DNA of 8,238 bases from Candidatus Bathyarchaeota archaeon (GTDB lineage Archaea > Thermoproteota > Bathyarchaeia > TCS64): assembly GCA_026014515.1 (NCBI GenBank), contig JAOZIG010000543.1:1-8238 (forward strand). Direction: 5' to 3'. Position 1 is the first letter of the stretch. Each line of letters opens with the position of its first letter. The notes under the pieces are model-generated. The model was not told where the DNA came from. It worked only from the letters and a program-made list of their open reading frames with translations, and searched no databases. The position numbers and the translations under genes were made by a program. This document shows, one piece after another, positions 1 through 6,350 of this stretch.

Positions 1-533
1 TTAGCTTTGCATTACATAATTTTGGTATAAAAGAGTCATTGATTGAGAAACGGGTAAACTGGGCATTAAACCTCCTAGATATCGAACAATATAGGGAAAA
101 GAGTCCCTTCGCTCTGAGTGGTGGCGAACGAAAACGAGTTGCATTAGCCAGCGTGCTTGCATGGGACCCCGATGTACTGGTACTGGATGAACCTACCATT
201 GGTCAAGATTATGGACAAAAGGAAAGACTCCGCCACTTCCTATTACAGCTAAGAACACAGGGAAAAACAGTGGTGATTGTAACCCATGATGTAGAGTTTG
301 TAGCTGAGAGCCAGCCTCACATTGTTTTGATGGCTGACGGTAACGTGATTACAGAGGGAAGCACCAAACAGATAATGACAAACACAGAGGCACTGGCACA
401 GTGTAGCGTAGCTCAACCTGAGATCACTCGGTTATTTGGAAGGCTCGCTGATTACGGGTTGCCCAAGGATGTCGTTGATGTCGATGAGGCATATGACTTG
501 TTGAACAGGAAAATCAGGGAGGCTAGAAGATGA
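1..533 (+). CDS. ECF transporter ATP-binding subunit, 5'-truncated
   Basis: This is the C-terminal part of an ABC ATPase of the energy-coupling factor (ECF) type, which powers uptake of vitamins or metal ions with an EcfT membrane subunit and an S subunit. The reading frame is open from base 3, and the residues before the TTG at 39 still fit the family (F-A-L-H-N-F-G, like the usual D-V-A-F-G segment), so the gene continues upstream and the TTG is not its start. Visible motifs are the ABC signature L-S-G-G-E-R-K-R-V-A from 114, Walker B V-L-V-L-D-E-P at 174-194, the D-loop region I-G-Q-D, and the H-loop histidine at 285-287 in V-T-H-D. Walker A and the Q-loop lie outside the window. The C-terminal tail (P-E-I-T-R-L-F) is usual for EcfA. 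The stop overlaps the ecfT start as ATGA, which fits co-translation. The substrate cannot be told because no S subunit is visible. Confidence 0.93.
   Translation, partial: SFALHNFGIKESLIEKRVNWALNLLDIEQYREKSPFALSGGERKRVALASVLAWDPDVLVLDEPTIGQDYGQKERLRHFLLQLRTQGKTVVIVTHDVEFVAESQPHIVLMADGNVITEGSTKQIMTNTEALAQCSVAQPEITRLFGRLADYGLPKDVVDVDEAYDLLNRKIREARR
517..522 (+). promoter_or_regulatory. Shine-Dalgarno site of ecfT
   Basis: GGGAGG lies inside the end of the ATPase gene, 7 bases before the ATG at 530. It is a strong match to the anti-Shine-Dalgarno end of 16S rRNA and confirms this start despite the overlap with the upstream stop codon. Confidence 0.7.
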
Positions 534-1324
534 GTCTACTTGAAAGCCTGCGGTTCACACGCGGTGACACAGTCATTCACAACCTTGATCCAAGAGTCAA
601 GTTCTTGCTGACGCTGGTGTTTTTCAGCGTCTCGGTGATGTTTCTGGATGTTGTGCCATTGTTACTAGTTTTCATTGTTCAGATTCCACTGGTTTTCCTA
701 GCCGAGGTTGCTAATGAGTGGTTAAAGAGTATCAAAGGCGCGGGATTCATAGCGTCTTTCATCTTTGTGACCAACATGATTAGCTTCTACTATTTCAGAA
801 GCGGTGCATTGACATGGGACCTAGTTGAGTACAGTCTATCCTTGACGATGCGTTTCATCGTACTTGTAACCAGCTTCAGCCTATTCTTTATTACAACATC
901 CCCAGATAAACTCAGCCTTGCACTTGAGAAAGCACGCATACCCTACGAGTTTAACTTCGCGTTCATCACTGCTATCCGCTTTGTGCCTGTCTTGGCTGAT
1001 GAAGCCCAAACCATTATGGATGCTCAGCGTTCACGCGGCCTAGAGCTCGACAAGGGGAACTTCCTGACGCGTATTAAGAACTATATCCCCATATTGTTGC
1101 CTTTAATCATCAACAGTATACGTCGTAGTCTTGAGCTTGCAGAGGCAATGGAGTCTAGGGCGTTTGGAGCTACTGATGATCGTACAAATCTTTACGAGTT
1201 AAAGATGAATAACATCGATGTTGCTGTGTTGATTGTTTCGGTAATTTTATTGGTTTTAGCCGTGTATGCAAAGTTGTATTTACCATCTTTCCCGAGTTTA
1301 TTGGGTAACGGGCCTGTTTTCTAG
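530..1324 (+). CDS. ecfT: ECF transporter transmembrane (T) subunit
   Basis: This is the membrane coupling subunit of an ECF transporter. It links ATP hydrolysis by the ATPases to toppling of the S subunit. The 264-residue protein begins with the family-typical L-D-P-R-V-K-F (19-25). Hydrophobic stretches lie at about 24-58, 72-90, 105-122, 142-155, 185-196 and 231-251. Both EcfT coupling motifs are present: A-Q-R-S-R-G at 165-170 and A-M-E-S-R-A-F-G at 206-213, in the cytoplasmic coupling helices that sit in grooves of the two ATPases. Length is normal for the family. The start at 530 is supported by GGGAGG seven bases upstream, and it overlaps the ATPase stop by four bases, so both are one operon. 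The following T-rich gap suggests this is the last gene of that operon. Family assignment is secure; the transported substrate is unknown. Confidence 0.95.
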   Translation: MSLLESLRFTRGDTVIHNLDPRVKFLLTLVFFSVSVMFLDVVPLLLVFIVQIPLVFLAEVANEWLKSIKGAGFIASFIFVTNMISFYYFRSGALTWDLVEYSLSLTMRFIVLVTSFSLFFITTSPDKLSLALEKARIPYEFNFAFITAIRFVPVLADEAQTIMDAQRSRGLELDKGNFLTRIKNYIPILLPLIINSIRRSLELAEAMESRAFGATDDRTNLYELKMNNIDVAVLIVSVILLVLAVYAKLYLPSFPSLLGNGPVF

Positions 1325-1338
1325 GATAAAACCAATTA

Positions 1339-1369
1339 TTGTTCTTATTTTTAGGTACTAATAATTTTT
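1339..1369 (+). terminator. T-rich archaeal-type terminator after ecfT
   Basis: Two T-rich runs (about 1339-1352 and TTTTT at 1365-1369) follow the ecfT stop within 45 bases and have no stable hairpin in front. Archaeal RNA polymerase commonly terminates at such U-tracts. The assignment rests on composition and position only, and the second run abuts the candidate operator described separately. Confidence 0.4.
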
Positions 1370-1385
1370 CCTGATTACTAGTAAT
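1356..1385. promoter_or_regulatory. Candidate operator: 12-bp palindrome plus direct-repeat copy
   Basis: ATTACTAGTAAT at 1374-1385 is a perfect 12-bp palindrome. The related sequence TACTAATAAT at 1356-1365 matches TACTAGTAAT at 1376-1385 in 9 of 10 bases, and the copies start exactly 20 bp apart, about two helical turns. The palindrome ends 14 bp before the TATA-like box at 1400. This is the usual place for a site bound by a dimeric regulator, and the downstream gene encodes an AbrB-domain protein, so autoregulation is an obvious idea. In AT-rich DNA a short palindrome can arise by chance, so binding is inference. Confidence 0.4.
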
Positions 1386-1391
1386 TATGAA

Positions 1392-1407
1392 AGACTATGT
1401 TTATATG
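1392..1407 (+). promoter_or_regulatory. TATA-like promoter of the AbrB-PhoU gene
   Basis: TTTATATG at 1400-1407 resembles an archaeal TATA box, with a partly purine-rich BRE-like stretch (AGACTATG, 1392-1399) before it. Transcription would begin about 25 bases downstream, near 1428-1432, giving a leader of roughly 95 bases before the ATG at 1525. A second, weaker AT element (ATAAATAC, about 1440-1447) would give a shorter leader. Confidence 0.5.
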
Positions 1408-1514
1408 CGAGCAATTAGGATACAAAACGAATAATGACCATAAATACAATCGTTAATTGTTTCTATTACAGTCTCGATTTTACGTATCAAAAAAAGGTCA
1501 TTTCCTATCAAAAT

Positions 1515-1519
1515 GGTGA
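1515..1519 (+). promoter_or_regulatory. Ribosome binding site that favours the start at 1525
   Basis: GGTGA matches the 16S anti-Shine-Dalgarno sequence and lies 5 bases before the ATG at 1525. The alternative in-frame ATG at 1513 has only a weak AGGT about 14 bases upstream, and it would place this site inside the coding region. The site therefore decides between the two starts. Confidence 0.5.
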
Positions 1520-1524
1520 ATATT

Positions 1525-2577
1525 ATGGAGCCTAGAAAAATCCAGAAAGTTGGATACTCTACCCTATCTGTTTCACTCCCAATGAACTGGGCTAAGAAAA
1601 CAGGTATTAAGAAAGGTGATGTTGTCTTCATTTCTGAAGAGAACGATGGAGCACTCAGAATTACACCAGAGCCTACCCAGACAGAGGATCAGAGCATCTA
1701 CGTGGTAAACGTAGACAACTGTGATAACGCCAAAGTCCTAGCAAGGGTAATAGTTGGTAACTATGTTCTCGGAAGGAATCTCATAAAAGTAGAATCTGAG
1801 CGCAGGCTAATGAGGGAGCAGATAGAGTCCATCAGGGAAGTCACTCAGAAACTTCTCGGAATCGGAATCATCGAGGAAAGCGATAGACACCTACTACTAC
1901 AGTGCAGCGTTGACCCCAAGAACTTCCCACTGGAGACCGTCATCAAGAGGCTCTATGTCATCACAAGCATCATGTTCAAGGAAAGCATGGATGCCCTTAT
2001 CGACAGAGATATGGAGCTAGCAAAGGACGCAATCGCACGTGAACACGAAGCAGACACAATATTCTGGCTATTAACAAGGCTCTTAGCATCAGCACAACAG
2101 TCAAGGATAATCTCTGAGGCCATCGGAATCGTAGAGCCCATGGAGGTTGTTGAGAACAATCTGATAGCTTGGTATCTTGAGATGATCGGTGACAGGCTAT
2201 TCGCTATCGCGAAAGACATTATCGCTTTAGAAGAGCTTCGTAACGATGAAGACGAGGAACTATTTGAGAGACTGAGTCAGATCGGTTTAGTGGTCTTCAC
2301 AATGTTTGACCAAGCCATGAAAAGCATGTTCGAGAGCGACATCAAGCTGGCAAGCGACGCAGTAGACCTCTACGAGGCAGTAGGACACGAGGAAGACTCG
2401 CTGCTTAAAGAGTTCCAAGAGAACCACAACCCAGAGCTATCCGCTTATGTGAACGAGATTGCTTGGGAGCTCAGGATAATCGCTGAGTACAGTACCGCTA
2501 TCGCCACAATCAGCATCGATAATGTGCTTTGGGGTGAGAACGATATCTGTTCTGTCATCAGACCAGACTCAGATTAA
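1525..2577 (+). CDS. AbrB-PhoU domain protein (PhoU-like regulator)
   Basis: This 350-residue archaeal protein joins an N-terminal SpoVT/AbrB-like DNA-binding domain (about residues 2-48, with R-K-I-Q-K-V, S-L-P-M-N-W and G-I-K-K-G-D-V-V) to two PhoU-type helical repeats (about 130-235 and 250-335). PhoU repeats bind metal through acidic motifs; the likely ones here are R-E-H-E-A-D around 172-177 and V-G-H-E-E-D around 286-291. In bacteria PhoU restrains phosphate uptake by PstSCAB. Archaeal fusions with AbrB are thought to act as transcription regulators, but targets are mostly unknown. No phosphate transporter or sensor kinase lies next to this copy. The start at 1525 is preferred over the ATG at 1513 because GGTGA sits 5 bases before it and family members usually begin just before the R-K-(I/V)-Q motif. 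It has its own TATA box and a palindromic candidate operator upstream. The domain architecture is clear; the role in phosphate control is inferred. Confidence 0.88.
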   Translation: MEPRKIQKVGYSTLSVSLPMNWAKKTGIKKGDVVFISEENDGALRITPEPTQTEDQSIYVVNVDNCDNAKVLARVIVGNYVLGRNLIKVESERRLMREQIESIREVTQKLLGIGIIEESDRHLLLQCSVDPKNFPLETVIKRLYVITSIMFKESMDALIDRDMELAKDAIAREHEADTIFWLLTRLLASAQQSRIISEAIGIVEPMEVVENNLIAWYLEMIGDRLFAIAKDIIALEELRNDEDEELFERLSQIGLVVFTMFDQAMKSMFESDIKLASDAVDLYEAVGHEEDSLLKEFQENHNPELSAYVNEIAWELRIIAEYSTAIATISIDNVLWGENDICSVIRPDSD

Positions 2578-2589
2578 TCCATTCCTCCC

Positions 2590-2597
2590 TATTTTAC
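2590..2597 (+). promoter_or_regulatory. Weak TATA-like element before the M20 homologue
   Basis: TATTTTAC is centred about 26 bases before the ATG at 2620, which would give a leaderless transcript starting at that ATG. This would fit the absence of any Shine-Dalgarno sequence there. The preceding bases are pyrimidine-rich and not BRE-like. Read-through from the AbrB-PhoU gene, 42 bases upstream, is an equally good explanation. Confidence 0.25.
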
Positions 2598-2619
2598 AAA
2601 GATAAAAAAACAAGTTGTC

Positions 2620-3921
2620 ATGTTTCATTGTATGAACCCCAGTCAGGTCTATGCAAAGATCGATGAGAACCGAGAGACCTCAATAAACAGACTAAGAGAA
2701 CTTGTAAAAGTCTATCCCCAAGGTGAACAAGAACTACAAGATAAGGTAGCTGAACTCTTTGAGGAAGTAGGCTGCAAAGTAGATTATCTCAAACTTTTAC
2801 CAACGACAGTACAGCTACACAAGGAGTTCGCCGTTGAAGAAGCTATAGACATGACAAAACGTATCCACATCATCGGGAAAATTGAGGGAACGGGAAACGG
2901 TAAGAGTTTGATTCTTATTACCCACCCTGACGCTGACCCCATAGACCCCAAGGGTTGGAACATTCCTTTACACGAGGGCATAATCAAGGATGGAAGAATG
3001 TACGGATGGGCTGTTGCTGATGACTTGGCTGGTATCTGTATGATGACCGAGGCGGTTGAAGCCTTAAATGAATCCGGGTTCAAGCCGAAGGGAGACGTTT
3101 ATCTAATGAGTGCCTCAGCAAAACGTAACGCATGGGGCATAGCAGCATTACTCAGAGAAGGCTACAAGGCAGATGCAGCACTTTATGTTCACCCAGCAGA
3201 GTCCGAGCTTGGACTCAAAGAGATAAAGACCATGACCTCTGGGCTGTTAAAGTTCAGAATAGTTATCGAGGGAATGTGGCCGCCAAAGACTGAGTTCGTG
3301 CAAGTCACATTCAATCATCTTGGTGTGAATCCTATCGACAAAGCCATGTACGTGATTGATTCCCTGAAAAGGTTCAATGAGGAGAGGATACGCACAGTAG
3401 TGTATGAGCCTCTTAACAAAGAGGTTGGACGAGGTACAAACCTTCTCGTAACCTATATCAACGCTGGTAAGCCATCAAACCTAACTGATCTACCCGTAAA
3501 CTGCACGATAGGGGTTGGGTTAACTTTCCCTCCACATGAGGATATTGATGAACTTGTAAAGAAGGTTGAGAAGTATATTCAGGAGGTTTCTATGGGTGAC
3601 CCTTGGCTTAAGGAGCATCCTGCTAAGATAGAGTGGATACAGGGAACACAAGGTGTTGAGATGCCCATGGATCATCCTATCGTTGAGACCATCAGCGACG
3701 CAATAGAAGATGTAACAGGAGAACGCCCCTTCAGCAATCCCCTGTATTCTAAGAGTGACTTGAGGACTCCTGTTTTGATTAGTAATATTCCGAATGTGGG
3801 GTATGGTCCATTGGCGGGTGATTTGTCTACTACTGGTGGCTTTGAGGAGTGGGTTGATTTGGATGATTATATACGGGGTATCAAGGTTACTGCCCGGGCG
3901 ATTATGGACTGGTGTGGTTAA
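2620..3921 (+). CDS. M20-family metallohydrolase homologue with altered active site
   Basis: The 433-residue protein has the overall plan of the M20 ArgE/DapE/carboxypeptidase G2 group: a catalytic domain (about 1-200 and 340-433) split by a lid/dimerisation domain (about 205-325). The first metal motif is kept as T-H-P-D-A-D-P (H102, D104), and so is the bridging aspartate in G-W-A-V-A-D-D (D134). The segment that should carry the catalytic and metal-binding glutamates (D-E-E) reads S-A-S-A-K-R-N (164-170). The later E-P ligand segment reads Y-V-H-P-A-E (189-194), and the final ligand histidine before N-E is replaced in T-T-G-G-F-E-E-W (404-411). Members normally cut N-acyl or peptide bonds using two zinc ions; this one either uses a different chemistry or has lost catalysis. 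The frame is intact, so it is not a pseudogene. An alternative start is the ATG at 2632; neither start has a clear ribosome binding site. No substrate can be named. Confidence 0.8.
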   Translation: MFHCMNPSQVYAKIDENRETSINRLRELVKVYPQGEQELQDKVAELFEEVGCKVDYLKLLPTTVQLHKEFAVEEAIDMTKRIHIIGKIEGTGNGKSLILITHPDADPIDPKGWNIPLHEGIIKDGRMYGWAVADDLAGICMMTEAVEALNESGFKPKGDVYLMSASAKRNAWGIAALLREGYKADAALYVHPAESELGLKEIKTMTSGLLKFRIVIEGMWPPKTEFVQVTFNHLGVNPIDKAMYVIDSLKRFNEERIRTVVYEPLNKEVGRGTNLLVTYINAGKPSNLTDLPVNCTIGVGLTFPPHEDIDELVKKVEKYIQEVSMGDPWLKEHPAKIEWIQGTQGVEMPMDHPIVETISDAIEDVTGERPFSNPLYSKSDLRTPVLISNIPNVGYGPLAGDLSTTGGFEEWVDLDDYIRGIKVTARAIMDWCG

Positions 3922-3930
3922 CGTCCACAC

Positions 3931-3960
3931 TTACTCTATTTATCTCAACTCTTTGTAATT
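3931..3960 (+). terminator. Pyrimidine-rich possible terminator after the M20 homologue
   Basis: Short T and CT runs (CTATTTATCTC, CTCTTTGTAATT) follow the stop codon within 40 bases without a hairpin. This fits U-tract termination in archaea, but the tract is broken and weak. Confidence 0.25.
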
Positions 3961-3975
3961 ATCTAGTCCTATATC

Positions 3976-3984
3976 ATATATATT
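3976..3984 (+). promoter_or_regulatory. Possible upstream second promoter of the EF-2 gene
   Basis: ATATATATT resembles a TATA box and would start transcription near 4005-4010. It has no purine-rich BRE upstream and lies 50 bases before the better promoter, so it may be an additional promoter or simply AT-rich spacer. Confidence 0.25.
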
Positions 3985-4017
3985 CAGTGTAATCTACAAG
4001 CACCTAGTACCCATTTA

Positions 4018-4033
4018 CGAAAGGGTTTAAAAG
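4018..4033 (+). promoter_or_regulatory. BRE/TATA promoter of the EF-2 gene
   Basis: CGAAAGGG at 4018-4025 is a good BRE-like element directly followed by the TATA-like box TTTAAAAG at 4026-4033. Initiation about 25 bases downstream falls near 4054-4058, giving a leader of about 27 bases that includes the purine-rich AAAGGAA at 4066-4072. This is the strongest promoter match in the window, as expected for a highly expressed translation factor. Confidence 0.65.
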
Positions 4034-4082
4034 ACTCCTATTTGTGTCTATAGTCAACTTAGGATAAAGGAATCAGATCTTT

Positions 4083-6290
4083 ATGCCACGATTCAAGCAA
4101 ACCGGAGAAATACTCAAACTAATGCATGACAAGAACAAGGTACGTAATATTGGTATTATTGCCCACATTGACCACGGCAAGACCACCATGAGCGACAGCC
4201 TACTTGCCATGGCTGGTTTGATGGCCCCAGGAAGGGCCGGAGAAGCCAGGGCTCTCGACTTCCTCGAAGAGGAGCAGAAGAGAGGTATCACAATCAAGAC
4301 AGCAAACATCAGCCTACTATACGAGGAGGACGAGGAACAGTACGTTATCAACCTCATCGACACCCCCGGACACGTTGACTTTAGCGGTAAAGTCACCCGT
4401 GCCATGAGGGCACTGGACGGCTGTGTCCTACTGGTTGACGCGGTAGAGGAGTTCCAGATCATGACTGAGGTAAGGCTCAGGGTTGCTCTGGACGAGTTCG
4501 TCAAGCCAGTCTGTTACATCAACAAGTTCGACAGGCTCATCAAGGAGCTGAAGATGGACCCCAACGCGATCCAAGAGAAACTCTTGAGGATCATACGCAA
4601 GTTCAACGAGATTGTCCAGACCTATGGTGCTGACGAGATCAAGAACGAGTGGACTATCAACGCTGGTGACGGTGAGGTTGCCTTCGGTTCTGCGCTGGAC
4701 AGGTGGGGATTCACACTGCCCATGCTAGCCAAGAAGGGGCTTACACTACCCAAGATTCTTGAGATGTACGCCAACGACGAGCTAGAAAAACTACAGGAAC
4801 TACTGCCCCTAAGCGAGGCTATTCTGGGTATGGCTGTTCATATGATTCCAAACCCCGATGAGCACCAGCCACGTCGTATCCCCCACATCTGGAAGGGTGA
4901 CGTGGAGAGCGAGATGGGTAAGCACATGATGGCGGTAGACCCCAAGGGACCACTGGTCATCTGTATCAGCAACGTCATCATCGACCCACAGGCAGGCGTA
5001 ATCAGCACAGGCAGGGTATTCAGCGGAACAATCCGTAAAGGCGATGACCTGAACCTTGTTGGTGCAGAGAAGACCGCCAAGGCTCAGCAAGTTAGCATCT
5101 ATATGGGTGCTTACCGTGAGATCGTTGACGAGATTCCAGCCGGTAACATCGTGGCTTTGATGGGTCTCGGTGATGCCCGTGCAGGTGAAACCATCGTAGG
5201 AAACGAGTTGCTAGGCGACGCAGTACCATTTGAGTCAATCAAATATGTATCAGACCCAGTTCTAACAGTTGCAGTAGAGCCCAAAAAACCAACTGACCTA
5301 CCAAAACTCATCGACGCTATGCAGAAGATGAGCATACAGGACCCTAACCTAGTAACGACAATCAACCAAGAGACGGGCGAGTACCTGATGGCGGGTATGG
5401 GTGAGCTTCACCTAGAGATCGCCGTCAAGGACCTCAAGAGTCAGTACAACTTGGACATTATCCAGAGCGAGCCAACAGTAGTCTATCGTGAAACAATCCG
5501 TGAAGCGGTTGGACCATTCATGGGCAAGAGCCCCAACAAGCACAACAGGATATTCTTCAAGTTCAGTCCACTTGACCCCAAGATTGTTGACCTTATCCGT
5601 ACAGGCGAGATCAGTGAGATCGTCAGCAGTAGCAAGATCGAGGAGATTCTCAAGGAGAAGATTGGATGGAGCACACGAGAGGCTCGTCAAGTCTTTGCCA
5701 TCAACGAGAACGCTAACTTGCTCATTGACACTACAACCGGTATTCAGGGTCTACGTGAAGTCAAGCAGCACATCAGCGGCGGCTTCCAGTGGGCACTGAA
5801 CGATGGTCCAATAGCGGGAGAGACCGTTAGAGGATTACTAGTAGACATGGTTGACATCAAGCTCCACGAGGACCCCGTCCACCGTGGACCAGCACAGATG
5901 ATGCCAGCTGTAAGAGGCGCTCTATTCGCAGGAATCCTAAGCGGCAACCCCACACTACTTGAGCCAATCAGCCTGATACAGGTACGTGTCCCAGCCGCAG
6001 AGATGGGTAACGTCACCGGTTTGCTGAGCAGCAAGCGTGGAAGCATTAGGGACGTCGAGCAAGAAGGACCAATCGTCAACATCAAGGGCATGGTCCCAAT
6101 AGCCGAGACCCTTGGAATCAGTCAGGAGATGCGTGCAGCAACAAGCGGTACAGCCTTCTGGCAGATGACCTTTGATCACTATGCTCCAGTGCCTGACAGC
6201 ATGCTACCTGATATCGTTAAGAAGGTACGTGTCAGGAAGGGCATGGACCCCAACCCACCACGCGCAAGCGAGTACATAGTAAGGGAATAA
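4083..6290 (+). CDS. Translation elongation factor 2 (aEF-2)
   Basis: aEF-2 is the cytosolic GTPase that moves tRNA and mRNA through the ribosome after each peptide bond. At 735 residues it is full length. The G domain shows A-H-I-D-H-G-K-T (27-34), the switch I R-G-I-T (68-71), D-T-P-G-H (93-97, with the catalytic histidine at 97) and N-K-F-D (147-150). Domain II follows, then domain III around 390-465 (with M-G-E-L-H-L-E), domain IV around 475-620 and domain V to the end. The domain IV tip reads L-H-E-D-P-V-H-R-G-P-A-Q, and its histidine is residue 600, the position modified to diphthamide in archaeal EF-2. Most archaea have alanine where this has P598. The C-terminal F-D-H-Y-A-P-V-P-D-S resembles the eukaryotic F-D-H-W region. 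The gene has its own BRE/TATA promoter and does not sit with rps7/rps12 or EF-1A here. Codon choice is strongly biased, as in highly expressed genes. Confidence 0.98.
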   Translation: MPRFKQTGEILKLMHDKNKVRNIGIIAHIDHGKTTMSDSLLAMAGLMAPGRAGEARALDFLEEEQKRGITIKTANISLLYEEDEEQYVINLIDTPGHVDFSGKVTRAMRALDGCVLLVDAVEEFQIMTEVRLRVALDEFVKPVCYINKFDRLIKELKMDPNAIQEKLLRIIRKFNEIVQTYGADEIKNEWTINAGDGEVAFGSALDRWGFTLPMLAKKGLTLPKILEMYANDELEKLQELLPLSEAILGMAVHMIPNPDEHQPRRIPHIWKGDVESEMGKHMMAVDPKGPLVICISNVIIDPQAGVISTGRVFSGTIRKGDDLNLVGAEKTAKAQQVSIYMGAYREIVDEIPAGNIVALMGLGDARAGETIVGNELLGDAVPFESIKYVSDPVLTVAVEPKKPTDLPKLIDAMQKMSIQDPNLVTTINQETGEYLMAGMGELHLEIAVKDLKSQYNLDIIQSEPTVVYRETIREAVGPFMGKSPNKHNRIFFKFSPLDPKIVDLIRTGEISEIVSSSKIEEILKEKIGWSTREARQVFAINENANLLIDTTTGIQGLREVKQHISGGFQWALNDGPIAGETVRGLLVDMVDIKLHEDPVHRGPAQMMPAVRGALFAGILSGNPTLLEPISLIQVRVPAAEMGNVTGLLSSKRGSIRDVEQEGPIVNIKGMVPIAETLGISQEMRAATSGTAFWQMTFDHYAPVPDSMLPDIVKKVRVRKGMDPNPPRASEYIVRE

Positions 6291-6300
6291 ACCCCCTACA

Positions 6301-6331
6301 TTCTTTTATCCCAATAGCACTCTTTTCCCTT
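6301..6331 (+). terminator. T-rich terminator region after the EF-2 gene
   Basis: TTCTTTTATC (6301-6310) and TCTTTTCCCTT (6321-6331) follow the EF-2 stop at 11 and 31 bases, without a hairpin. U-tract termination is likely after such a strongly expressed gene. The same stretch must also hold any promoter for the downstream operon; CTTTTAT around 6303 is only a poor TATA candidate. Confidence 0.35.
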
Positions 6332-6339
6332 AGTTAGCC

Positions 6340-6344
6340 GAGGG
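6340..6344 (+). promoter_or_regulatory. Ribosome binding site supporting the TTG start at 6351
   Basis: GAGGG lies 6 bases before TTG at 6351. There is no ATG or GTG between it and an in-frame stop at 6315-6317, and the first internal ATG is 21 codons later, inside the family-conserved N-terminus. Confidence 0.6.
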
Positions 6345-6350
6345 TTTGCC

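Noticed and set aside
39..41. TTG as the start of the ECF ATPase
   Set aside because: In-frame codons upstream to base 3 still match the family and Walker A is missing, so the gene is cut by the window edge rather than starting here.
1325..1524. Riboswitch or small RNA in the gap before the AbrB-PhoU gene
   Set aside because: I looked for paired stems and G-rich conserved cores and found only AT-rich sequence, T-tracts and the short palindrome; nothing supports a structured RNA.
1401..1631. 76-codon open frame on the minus strand
   Set aside because: It covers the promoter and the conserved AbrB start of the forward gene, and its product has no recognisable motif; it is a shadow of AT-rich DNA.
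3520..3930. 136-codon open frame on the minus strand
   Set aside because: It lies opposite the conserved C-terminal half of the M20 homologue, has no ribosome binding site that I can see and no family-like motif.
4073..4504. 143-codon minus-strand frame opposite the EF-2 G domain
   Set aside because: Serine/leucine-rich antisense translation of a highly conserved gene; explained by the codon bias of EF-2.
5488..5799. 103-codon plus-strand frame inside the EF-2 gene
   Set aside because: Out-of-frame, serine/arginine-rich product fully contained in conserved EF-2 coding sequence; no independent start signal.
5744..6091. 115-codon minus-strand frame opposite EF-2 domains IV-V
   Set aside because: Antisense to the most conserved part of EF-2 with no protein-like motif.
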